This document shows positions 1 through 12,400 of a stretch of DNA of 64,000 bases, one piece after another. A program made the position numbers and the translations under genes. The DNA lies in the NCBI RefSeq assembly GCF_026151205.1, contig NC_087074.1, forward strand, positions 10,759,226 through 10,823,225, in the 5' to 3' direction. The notes below the pieces were generated by a model, which worked only from the letters and a program-made list of their open reading frames with translations, was not told the DNA's origin and did no database searches. Numbering within the stretch: the first letter of the stretch is position 1; each line of letters opens with the position of its first letter. The DNA is from Bolinopsis microptera (taxonomy: Eukaryota; Ctenophora; Tentaculata; Lobata; Bolinopsidae).

Positions 1-128
1 GTCTAAGAGCGGCAATAATACGTAATAATTTGGCCCTTTATTGAATGAATTGTTGTACGAAAATCATTGAACTTACTTGATCATCAGTATGACAGATAAA
101 ACTGTCAGCCTAGATATGTTACGCTCAC

Positions 129-467
129 CCAGTGTTAGAATGGTAGCTTCGACTTCTACGTTGCTGGTTGCAGGAGAATCTGTGTATTGGCCAGACTGGA
201 CTGAGCACTTGTAGGTCACTGATGATAGACTAGTAAAATCAGGCAGCTTCGCAGCTTTGATGGTTAGTTCTGCTACCTGATTTCCGCTTCCATCTACTGA
301 TCCTCGGCTGAAACCATAGTTGTCGGTATCCCCTGTCAAAACTTCAGCACCATCATTATCCTTCCAAGTTACAGTAGCAGGGGTTCCACTAGGGTCGAGC
401 CCTCCGATATTGCAAGTCAATGTCTGGTCTACAGTGATGGTGATATCCTTGGGAGTCGAAGTAACAT
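129..467 (-). CDS. Gene A exon: Ig-like domain
   Basis: A 339-nt exon (113 codons, phase 1 at both ends) between an acceptor at 468-469 and a GTGAGC donor at 123-128. It encodes an Ig-like strand pattern with Cys in a TLTCNIGG context, then a WKD tryptophan, then the second Cys in a YKCSV context. It is closely related to the gene B Ig exons and above all to the broken exon at 36431-36611. Even the flanking intron matches (window positions 1-128 against about 36300-36430). Assignment to gene A rests on phase and order: the last VWC exon ends in phase 1 and this exon starts in phase 1. The connecting intron would be 1.8 kb. Confidence 0.75.
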
Positions 468-3400
468 CTGAATTGTTTGGTTCGTGGTAGAGGATATTTT
501 TATTATACATGACAGAAAATTCATACAGCCTAACAATATAATTTGCACTCCTTAAGGAATGCATGACTGCAAGTTGCAATATCAATAAAACGTTACTTTC
601 AGGATTTATAATAAATGATTTGACCAAAACCCATAATTGGGTTCTCGATATCATTTTGCATTTGCATACGGTCATTCAAACTAATATCATTTACTTTTGT
701 TTGGGAAAGAGAGACACTGGCTGTGGTCCACTCTACCCATAATTATGGGTTTTGGTCAAATATCATCTCTTATTGATTATAATGTCAGGGTACTTTACTA
801 AGTCGAAATGTAAACTCATAACTTCATTAATAACGAGGTAATTTCAATGATTTCGAAATTTAACCTTAAAAAACATTTTCTTGTGTTTAGGTAAGCAAAT
901 CTGTCGATCACTGACTGAATATGGCACTTTTTACTCATTCAAGTTGGCATTAAATTCATATATAATGCCATTTAAATGTCGTGGGAAAGCAAAATTTATT
1001 CGAATAACGAATGAGCAAAATTCTCACCTTACGCGTGCAAACTTTGAGCGGACGTTGCGTGCGCATATAATATTGAATCACGGCCGTAAATTTGTGCATA
1101 GCGGTATTTTATACATTGTTTGATAAGCGTGCAAAGTTTCAAAAAATTTCAAATAGAACTTGGATCACAACGGGACTCCAAAGTTGATAAAAATCGTGAA
1201 AACACCAATTTTCAATGATTTTAGCAATTTTCTATCAATTTGGGCTTGTCCTCACGTGTGCAACTTTTTGATTTACAACTTTAAAACTAGCCTATGACAC
1301 CATTTAGACCTTTAGGAAGCAAATTTGAGCTTTACAACTTAAGGGATGGCCCAACACCAGAGAATATTACATATATCTTTATGAAAGAGATTTCTAACTC
1401 AATTTTAATTTTTAACAGGTTTTTTAAGGCACCTGAATATGGCGATTATGGGTTTTTTACCGTATTTCGTATAACAGTGCTGGCGCGTATTTTGCGCAAC
1501 TTTCTTAAAAACCTCCACACAACTATTTCTTATTCTTGTCATATTTGACATTGAATTAGAATGTTTTAAACTTAAAATATGCATGCTGAACTACTTTCGG
1601 TGAGTCTTAATGCCTGAAAACAGTAAAGGGGGTATAATAGTAAAGGGGGTAAATAGTAAAGGGGGTATAATAGTAAAGGGGGTAAACAGTAAAGGGGATA
1701 TAATAGTAAAGGGGGTATAATAGTAAATGGGGTATAATAGTAAAGGGGGTATAATAGTTAACGGGTGATACTCGTAAAATATTTGTTCCATATATTGGAC
1801 CGTCGACGAGTCCAACTCGGTGCGCGTCCTGGTAGGTTGTAAACCTACAAGTATAATAGTTATACTGGGGTGGGAGATAAGTGCAAGTATTATGGAATAC
1901 TCGTGTATCTGTACACATATGGTACACACTTAAGCACTTCACTCCAAGGGTAGTCTAAATATTGCATATTTTTGTATGATTTTGTTGGGTGGTGTGTATT
2001 TGCGAATAGAGCTCAAACTTCGCATCTGAATTAGTGAACAAGCATATCGGAAAAATCAAGGCACAAGTATAATAGTAAAGGAGGTAAATAGTAAAGGGGG
2101 TAAATAGTATACCCCCAATAAAGGCAACGCTCGTGCTTGCCAGCACTGTGATAATATATACAATCTTTCACCCAACGTATTGCTTTATGGTGTCGATTAT
2201 TTTTTATTCTCATTGCTGTATATTGTATATGTACTATTTGTAAAAGTTTCAAATCAGTGGACTTACAACTTATAGATGAGCAGTAGGAGCAACACTCATC
2301 ATCATTCCTAGCCTCCAGCTGGTCTTCCTTACAATTAAGAGTTGGACACACTTTTTCTTGGCACGTCATCTCCCCTACATCTTGACAGGTACAGGTTTGG
2401 CACTCTGCTTTCTTTTCTATAGTTTCTCCGTTCTGTATATTGATAGGTTTTATAATAGGAATAAATTCTTATTTCTAAAAAGCAATTGGAAAAATGTTCC
2501 CAAGATATGTTATTTCTCGTGTCACTGAATGTCGTCATAGTCACTCACATCGTATATATGTCCCTCGTAGAGACACTTGCACCCACTAGCTTCCACACAA
2601 AGTCCATCCTGTAGGAACTGGCCTTCTGGACAGAAACACCCTGCAACAGTCCCGGTCTTCGACGGGTCCCTGTTGAGGCAAGTTGGTACTGGGGTGGCTC
2701 CGTCAGGTAGGTACACTGTTGGTTCAGGACAATCGTACGCTGAGGAAAAGATAAAAGTCAGCTCAGCTTTTTTAGATTTCTTATTCCAGAAATAGGCCCA
2801 GTTCCAAGCTCTGTCATAATATTATGTCGGAATAAATAAGTTCAACCGGAAAATTTTTGTAGAAAAATAAAAAAAGTTTTGGAACTTAGGAATTACTTTT
2901 AATTGCAAATATTATATCATCGTATGGTTTCCAATAATAACTTACGACAGAATGCGACATTTTCTCTCCAATGGGCGGCATCGAAGCCGTTATTTTGACA
3001 TTGCGTGGCGTACACGTCAAATTGAGGACAAGCACACGCCTGAAGAAAGATCATTACAGGTAAAACTGGAAGTGTTTTAGTATGGATATAGAAGGAACAT
3101 TGGACAGAATCATGCCACCAACAAAAAATGTTGAGACTTTTTGTTTCTTTAGGTCAAAACAACTGCCGGGTACTTTGCTTGGCTAAAAGTATACAGCTTA
3201 AAACGAATTCGATTAATGCATCAATGTGCTCTAACTTTTTCCAAATGACATTGACACACGTCCATCATACAGTCCTTCATGGGACCACCGTTTCTATCTC
3301 CAACCGGTACTGCGTCATTACATTGCTTGAACGGGTCATCTAGGAGAGATTGGTTTAATTAGTTGTTCTCTGAACTGTAATCGGGTTAAACAGGTCCAGT

Positions 3401-6400
3401 TCTTAAGTTCGGGAGAATAATTAGAGATTAAGACACAATTCACTGTCCTAATACCTTGTCCAGTGAAATATATGAAAATTATAATTGAGACTGATTACTC
3501 AGGAGAGCAGAACATATAGCCTCAGCTTCGTTGTGCAGGTTCCCGTTTTCCGTGCAAACATCTAGTTCGGGAGGAGGAGCAGGACAGTTCTCATCAGACT
3601 CCTGGTGCATTATTCCCAAGCTGTTTGCACTTCCTCCCGTCAGATCATCGTTAGGGTCACCGTTCCAGTTCCCACACATACCCTCCGTTATGGCAGCACA
3701 CGACCCGTGGAGCCACATTTCAGCGTTGATATAAGAACCACCGTTGGTAGCACGCAGACGCACGGACGGGTTTCTGTCCTTGTTGTGCAGCCTTATTTCA
3801 AGTTGACCATTGTTGATGATTTCAACCTTATCTCCGTTGTTGTAATGTTTAATGTAGGGAATTTGAACCTGGTAAGTTTATCATTTGCAGATTAATATAT
3901 TATGAGATTTGGGAAAGCCTGTTATTCACAATTTTGAATTTTGTACGAAAGTCTTGATTAATAATATTTTGGGACTAGGTGGCAACCCACAAATTTTGAT
4001 TTAACACTATAGCACTTGACATATTTTGTAGAAAATTGTAATAAATATTGAATTACTCACTGCGGTATCATCGACCTTTGACTGCCAACCCCTCTCAATG
4101 GAAAACTTGGTTCCCTTGAAAATCAACTTAATTTGTTCGGTGTATCTTGGTGCTCGATTATGAAGATCAACGTTCTTGAAATTTACCTGAAATAAGAATT
4201 GTGATAACAAATGTTGCAGTTTGTTATCTTCACAATTTGTTGCAGTATCTCAATAAATTATAACATGAAATTCGGGTGTGAGCAGATCAAAAGGGTAACT
4301 GGGATCGTAAATGCTATGTTTGAATGTTGTATAAGGAAACCACGAACTAATAAGGTCCTGTTAATTAATTTCTTGATAAAATTTGAAGCACATTTACTGA
4401 CCACAATTGTACCTAATCACAATTCAATGATAAAGAAGAAGCTAAACAATAAAACTTACAACAAAGTCGCCACAGCTGGCTGCCTGGTAAGTACATTTTC
4501 CATGAAAATCATAGTATTTTCCGTCAAACGACCTGTAGTGAGGATCACTAGAGCTGGAACAATAACCTGGTACTGAAATTAATTTGGTGAGCACTAATTT
4601 ACTGTAGTAATAAATCCTTATCAACATTTTACAATTGTAGTTTAATAACCTGCCAAGACGTTCGCCGAGTTGGACTCGTCGAAGGTTCGGAACAAATAGT
4701 TTACGAGTACCACCTGTTAAAATCAGCATAGCGTGTCTTTTAAGGATCTGTGTCGGGTCCTTTTCTATTTTTCATTTGTATTAAACTATTAACATTTACA
4801 GAATAATGTAGTTTCTTAAAATACATGAGGTCCTCGAAGCATTTGTACCATGTTTGCTGACGATACGAATATGTTAGTAGCGGCAGAAAACAAGGAACAG
4901 GCATAAGAATTGCAAATGGAATTTTTGTTGAAGGTGTATATCAAAATAATATGCGCCATAATCTTTTGCACTTAAATGTTGAAAAAATCTTGTTACATGT
5001 ACTTCTAGCCCACGAATTGTAAAAATGTAAATAAAAGGGAAAGTAGTGAGAGTCTAGAAATTGATGGTAGATCCCGATCGAACAAGTCACAAAAATGAAA
5101 TTTTTAAGTGTTAATATTTACGATATAAATTGTGTTGGATACCTCATATCAAGAAACTAATTAAGAAATTAAACAGTATTTAGGTGGTCGTATCTATCGA
5201 ATAAAAACGACTTATTTTTTATCATTTATGCCTTTTTACATTAACCATTACGCAACTAACGGAACGGAATTTTTGAAGTATATGAGTATATGGCAATACC
5301 CAGTGAAATAATTTATTTGGTTGTTATATTATTATTAATTGATTGATGATAAGTGATAAAATTGTTTTTTTTTTTTTCTAAAAGGAAACAAATTGTCATT
5401 TCTTACCAACCCAATATTCTACTCTCCGTTATCAGTTATAACCTACATTTAGTACACGTGGACTCGCAATCCTCAGGATTTGTCCATTTCTCAGTGCTTC
5501 CCGGACAGACCAGAGTTTCGTCGCCACACACACAGTTGATACCCGCCTCAAAGCAAGTACAAGTTTTTCCATCTTCTCCAGGCCACTGCTCTCCTCCAGA
5601 TTGGACTGTTCCATCTTCAGCTGTACAGTTTATAGATTTACAGTAGGAACAGCACTCATCATCATTCCTAGCCTCCAGCTGGTCTTCCTTACAATTAAGA
5701 GTTGGGCACACTTTTTCTTGACACGTCATCTCCCCTGCATCTTGACAGGTACAGGTTTGGCACTCTGCTTTCTTTTCTATAATTTCTCTGTTCTGCATAT
5801 TGATAAGGTTTATAATAATAGCATTAAATTCTTATTTCTAAAAAGAAATTGGAAAAAGGTTCCCAAGATGTGTTATTTCTCGTATCACTGAATGTCGTCA
5901 TAGTCACTCACATCGTATATATGTCCCTCGTAGAGACACTTGCACCCACTAGCTTCCACACAAAGTCCATCCTGTAGGAACTGGCCTTCTGGACAGAAAC
6001 ACCCTGCAACAGTCCCGGTCTTCGACGGGTCCCTGTTAAGGCAAGTTGGTACTGGGGTGGATCCGTCAGGTAGGTACACTGTTGGTTCAGGACAATCGTA
6101 CGCTGAGGAAAAGATAAGAGTCAGCTCAGTTTTTTTAGATTTCTTATTCCAGAAATAGGCCCAGTTCCAAGCCCAGTTCCAAGCTCTCATTGCAATTATA
6201 TCATCGTATGGTTTCCAATAATAACTTACGACAGAATGCGACATTTTCTCTCCAATGGGCGGCATCGAAGCCGTTATTTTGACATTGCGTGGCGTACACG
6301 TCAAACTGAGGACAAGCACACGCCTGAAGAAAGATCATTACAGGTAAATCTGGAAGTGTTTTAGTATGGATATAGAAGGAATATTGGACAGAATCATGCC

Positions 6401-9400
6401 ACCAACACAACATATTGAGACTATTTGTTTCTTTAGGTCAAAACAACTGCCGGGTACTTTGCTTGGCTAAAAGTATACAGCTTAAAACGAATTCGATTAA
6501 TGCATAAATGTGCTCTAACTTTTTCCAAATGACATTGACACACGTCCATCATACAGTCCTTCATGGGACCACCGTTTCTATCTCCAACCGGTACTGCGTC
6601 ATTACATTGCTTGAACGGGTCATCTAGGAGAGATTGGTTTAATTAGTTGTTCTCTGAACTGTAATCGGGTTAAACAGGTCCAGTTCTTAAGTTCGGGAAT
6701 ATTATCAGAGATTAAGACACAATTCACTGTCCTAATACCTTGTCCAGTGAATTTTATGATAATTATAATTGAGACTGCTTACTCAGGAAAGCAGAACATA
6801 TAGCCTCAGCTTCGTTGTGCAGGTTCCCGTTTTCCGTGCAAATATCTAGTTCGGGAGGAGGAGCAGGACAGTTCTCATCAGACTCCTGGTGCATTATTCC
6901 CAAGCTGTTTGCACTTCCTCCCGTCAGATCATCGTTAGGGTCCCCGTTCCAGTTCCCACACATACCCTCCGTTATGGCAGCACACGACCCGTGGAGCCAC
7001 ATTTCAGCGTTGATATAAGAATTAGCATTGGTAGCACGCAGACGCACGGACGGGTTTCTGTCGTTGTTGTGCAGCCTTATTTCAAGTTGACCATTGTTGA
7101 CGATTTCAACTCTATCTCCGTTGTTAAAATGTTTAATGTAGGGAATTTGCACCTGGTAAGTTTATCATTTGTGGATTAATATATTAAGAGATTTTGTAAA
7201 GTCTGTTATTCACAATTTTGTACCGAGGTCTTATATATTGATTAATAATAATAATATTTTGGGACTAGGTGGTATAAGCCCACAATCTTTGATTTAAAAC
7301 TATATTAATTATAGCTGACATGTGCAGAAATTGTAAAAGATATTGAATTACTCACTGCGATATCATCGACCTTTGACTGCCAACCCCTCTCAATGGAAAA
7401 CTTGGTTCCCTTGAAAATCAACTCAATTCGTTCAGTGTATCTTGGGGCTCGATTATAAAGATCAACGTTCTTGAAATTTACCTAAAATAATGATTGTGAT
7501 CATAAATGTTGCACTGACACTCGCAGTTTGCAAATTTTAGAATTTGTTGTAGTATCTGAATAAATTATAACATAATATTTGGGTGCAAACAGAAAAGGGG
7601 TAACGGGATCACGTAATACTATGTTTGATTGTTATAGAATGAAACCACGAATTAATAAGGTCCTGTTGATTGATTTCTTGAAGTCTTGATAACATTTGAA
7701 CTTTGAAGCACATCCACCGACCAAAATTATTGTACCTTATAATTACAATTCAATGATAAAGAAGAAGCTAAACAATAAAACTTACAACAAAGTCGCCACA
7801 GCTGGCTGCCTGGTAAGTACATTTTCCATGAAAATCATAGTATTTTCCGTCAAACGACCTGTAGTGAGGATCTCCGGAGCTGGAACAATAACCTGGTACT
7901 GAAATTAATTTGGTGAGCACTAATTTACTGTAGTAATAAATCCTTATCAACATTTTACAATTATTGTAGTTTAATAACCTGCCAAGACACTCGCCGAGTT
8001 GGACTCGTCGAAGGTTCGGAACAAATATTTTACGAGTACCACCTGTTAAAATCAGCATAGCGTGTCTTTTATGGATCTGTGTCGGGTCCTTTACTATTTC
8101 TCATTTATATTAAATTATTAACATTTACAGATGTAGTATCTTAAAATACATTAGGTCCTCGGAGCATTTGTACCATGTTTGCTGTCGATACGAATATCTT
8201 AGTAGCGGCTAAAACCAAGGAACAGGCATATGGAATTGCAAATGAAATTTTTGTTGAAGGTGTATATCAAAATAATTAATATGCGCCATAATCTTTTGCG
8301 TTAAAATGTTGAAAATTCTTGTTACATGTACTTTTAGCCCACGAAACGTAAAAATGTAAATAAAAGGGAAAGTAGTGAGAGTCTAGAAATTGATGGTAAC
8401 CCGATCGAACAAGTCACCGAAATGAAATTTGTAATTGTTAACAGTTGCGATAAACTGTGTTGGATACATCATATCATGAAACTAATTCAGAAATTAAACA
8501 GTATTTAGGTGGTCGTATCTATCGAATAAAAACGAATCTAAAAAAATCATTTATGCCTTTTGACATTAACCAGTATGCAACTAACGGAACGGAATTTTAA
8601 AAGTATATGAGTATATGGCACTATCCAGTGAAATAATTTATTTGGTTATTATATTATTATTAATTGATTGATGGTAAATGATAAAATTGTTTTGTTTTTT
8701 CGAAAAGGAAACAAATTGTCATTTCTTACCAACCCAATATTCTACTCTCCGTTATCAGTTATAACTTACATTTAATACACGTGGACTCGCAATCCTCAGG
8801 ATTTGTCCATTTCTCAGTGCTTCCCGGACAGACCAGAGTTTCGTCACCACACACACAGTTGATACCCGCCTCAAAACAAGTACAAGTTTTTCCATCTTCT
8901 CCAGGCCACTGCTCTCCTCCAGAGTAGACTGTTCCATCTTCAGCAGAACAGTTTATAGATTTACAGTAGGAACAGCACTCATCATCATTCCTAGCCTCCA
9001 GCTGGTCTTCCTTACAATTAAGAGTTGGGCACACTTTTTCTTGACACGTCATCTCCCCTGCATCTTGACAGGTACAGGTTTGGCACTCTGCTTTCTTTTC
9101 TATAGTTTCTCCGTTCTGCATATTGATAGGTTTTATGATAGGAATAAATTCTTATTTCTAAAAAGCAATTGGAAAAAGGTTCTCAAGATGTGTTATTTCT
9201 CGTGTCACTGAATGTCGTCATAGTCACTCACATCGTATATATGTCCCTCGTAGAGACACTTGCACCCACTAGCTTCCACACAAAGTCCATCCTGTAGGAA
9301 CTGGCCTTCTGGACAGAAACACCCTGCAACAGTCCCGGTCTTCGACGGGTCCCTGTTGAGGCAAGTTGGTACTGGGGTGGCTCCGTCAGGTAGGTACACT

Positions 9401-12400
9401 GTTGGTTCAGGACAGTCGTACGCTGAGGGAAAGATAAGAGTCAGTTCAGTTTTTGAAGATATCTAATTCCAGAAATAGGCCCAGTTCCAGGCCCCGTCAT
9501 AATATTATGTCGGAATAAATAAGTTCAACCGGAACATTTAACAGCATATTTTCCCTGAATTTTTGAAAAAGATTTTTGAAAAAAAAAGGTTTTGGAACTT
9601 AGAAATTACTTTTCATTGCAAATATATCATCGTCTGGTTTTCAATAATAACTTACGACAGAATGCTACATTTTCTCTCCAATGGGCGGCATCAAAGCCGT
9701 TATTTTGACATTGCGTGGCGTACACGTCAAATTGAGGACAAGCACACGCCTGAAGAAAGATCATTACAGGTAAATCTGGAAGTGTTTTAGTATGGATATA
9801 GAAGGAATATTGGACAGAATCATGCCACCAACACAACATATTGAGACTATTTGATTCTTTAAGTCAAAACAACTGCCGGGTACTTTGCTTGGCTAAAAGT
9901 ATACAGCTTAAAACGAATTCGATTAATGCATCAATGTGCTCTAACTTTTTCCAAATGACATTGACACACGTCCATCATACAGTCCTTCATGGGACCACCG
10001 TTTCTATCTCCAACCGGTACTGCGTCATTACATTGCTTGAACGGGTCATCTAGGAGAGATTGGTTTAATTAGTTGTTCTCTGAACTGTAATCGGGTTAAA
10101 CAGGTCCAGTTCTTAAGTTCGGGAATATTATCAGAGATTAAGACACAATTCACTGTCCTAATACCTTGTCCAGTGAATTTTATGAAAATTATAATTGCTT
10201 ACTCAGGAGAGCAGAACATAAAGCCTCAGCTTCGTTGTGCAGGTTCCCGTTTTCCGTGCAAACATCTAGTTCGGGAGGAGGAGCAGGACAGTTCTCATCA
10301 GACTCCTGGTGCATTATTCCCAAGCTGTTTGCACTTCCTCCCGTCAGATCATCGTTAGGGTCCCCGTTCCAGTTCCCACACATACCCTCCGTTGTGTTTG
10401 CACAAGATTCGTGGAGCCACATTTCAGCGTTGATATAAGAACCACCGTTGGTAGCACGCAGCCGCACGGACGGGTTTCTGTCCTTGTTGTGCAGCCTTAT
10501 TTCAAGTTGACCATTGTTGATGATTTCAACCGTATCTCCGTTGTTATAATGTTTAATGTAGGGAATTTGAACCTGGTAAGTTTATCATTTGCAGATTAAT
10601 ATATTATGAGATTTGGGAAAGCCTGTTATTCACAATTTTGAATTTTGTACGAAAGTCTTGATTAATAATATTTTGGTACTAAGTGGCAGCCCACAATATT
10701 TGATTTGACACTATAGCATTTGACATATTATGTAGAAAATTGTAAAAGATTTTAAATTACTCACTGCGATATCATCGACCTTTGACTGCCAACCCCTCTC
10801 AATGGAAAACTTGGTTCCCTTGAAAATCAACTTAATTTGTTCCGTGTATCTTGGTGCTCGATTATGAAGATCAACGTTCTTGAAATTTACCTGAAATAAG
10901 AATTGTGATAACAAATGTTGCAGTTTGTTATCTTCACAATTTGTTGCAGTATCTCAATAAATTATAACATGAAATTCGGGTGTGAGCAGATCAAAAGGGA
11001 TATTGGGATCGCATAATACTATGCTTGAATGTTTTATAAAGAAACATTTAAAGCACATTTACTGACCACAATTGTACCTAATCACAATTCAATGATAAAG
11101 AAGAAGCTAAACAATAAAACTTACAACAAAGTCGCCACAGCTGGCTGCCTGGTAAGTACATTTTCCATGAAAATCATAGTATTTTCCGTCAAACGACCTG
11201 TAGTGAGGATCTCCGGAGCTGGAACAATAACCTGAAATTAACTTGGTGAGAATTAACTTATTCTAGTAATAAATCCTCATCAGCATAGGTGTCCTTCAAG
11301 GATCCGTATCACGAATCACCGATCACAGCATTTATTTACACCTAGACAAGACTTCAAGAAACAGCGCCTACTGCAAATTATACTTTACAGTTTACACTTT
11401 ATTTGTGACTATAAACTACTTTAAAACAATTTTTTTGACATTAATCAAACATTTAGAAATTAAACTATTAAACAGGCCTGCTACTATTTAATAATACAGA
11501 CTGATTTCGTCAAAACTAATAAAAATTGATCGAATTACCTGGACAGCTATGGGTGTTGCAACTCAAAGATTCCGAAGATGTTCCCGAACAACTAGCACCT
11601 CCGTGAACAGGAGAAGGATTTGTACATGTTTTGCTTCTTGATTTTGTTCCTGTTCCACAAGATCTTGAGCAAGAAGACCATGAGCTGTATAAACTCCAAC
11701 CTCCGTTTACTGAATAGAATGTTTGGGTCATTAAATCACAATATCTTTCTTACAGTGACTGTCGTGTTTCAGCTAAACAATTTAAATGAAAACTTTACTT
11801 AGAAAAGAAACAAACCGTTGATGACACAGCCCACTTTGAATGGACTGGTTGTGCAAAATATATCTAGGACAGGTTTAGCGCTTATGTTTTTTGATAAAAT
11901 GAGGATATGATCAATAAAACATTTAACAGAGCTACTATTTTATTAACAGACCGATCTCGTTAAAACAAATAAAAACTGATCGAATTACCTGGACAGTTGT
12001 GAGTGTTGCAACTCTGACTCTCTGAAGATTCTCCCGAACAACTGCTTCCTCCATGAGCTGGAGAAGGGTTAGTACAAGTTTTGCTTCTTGTTCGGGTTCC
12101 TGTTCCACAAGATTTTGAGCAAGAAGACCATGAGCTGTATGAACTCCAACCTCCGTTTACTGAATAGAAATTTTGGGTCAATAAATCACAATATCTTTCT
12201 TACAGTCACTGTCATGTTTCAGCTAAACAATTTTGAATGAAAACTACACTTAGAAAAGAAACAAACAGTTGATGACACAGCCCACTTTGAATGGACTGGT
12301 TGTGCAAAAGATATTTTTGGGCTGACAGGTTCAGCGCTTTTCTTTTTTAAAATGAGGATATGATCAATAAATTATTTAACAGAGCTACTATTTTATTAAC

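Larger units (their letters stand above)
468..2266 (-). other. Long intron of gene A without a supported exon
   Basis: This 1.8-kb stretch lies between the truncated VWC exon and the Ig exon. Short open frames occur on both strands, but none shows a recognisable domain together with splice sites. It holds two G-rich minisatellite tracts (annotated separately). It also has a copy near 1801-1825 of a word, CGACGAGTCCAACTCGG, that recurs in inverted orientation near 4668 and 7994, so it is a small dispersed repeat. Confidence 0.5.

Noticed and set aside
881-1548. Open frames of 80 and 84 codons on the + strand in the long intron of gene A
   Set aside because: No domain, no splice or promoter context, AT-rich composition and location inside an intron on the opposite strand.
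1801-1860. Possible hammerhead ribozyme in the CGACGAGTCC...GTAGGTTGTAAACCTAC region
   Set aside because: The core bases CTGATGAG and CGAAA are absent. It is a dispersed repeat word also present near 4668 and 7994.
2577-2795. Plus-strand frames that recur in each module (also near 5940, 9260, 3531, 6815 and 10166)
   Set aside because: They are antisense to the TIL and VWD exons and recur only because the modules are duplicated.
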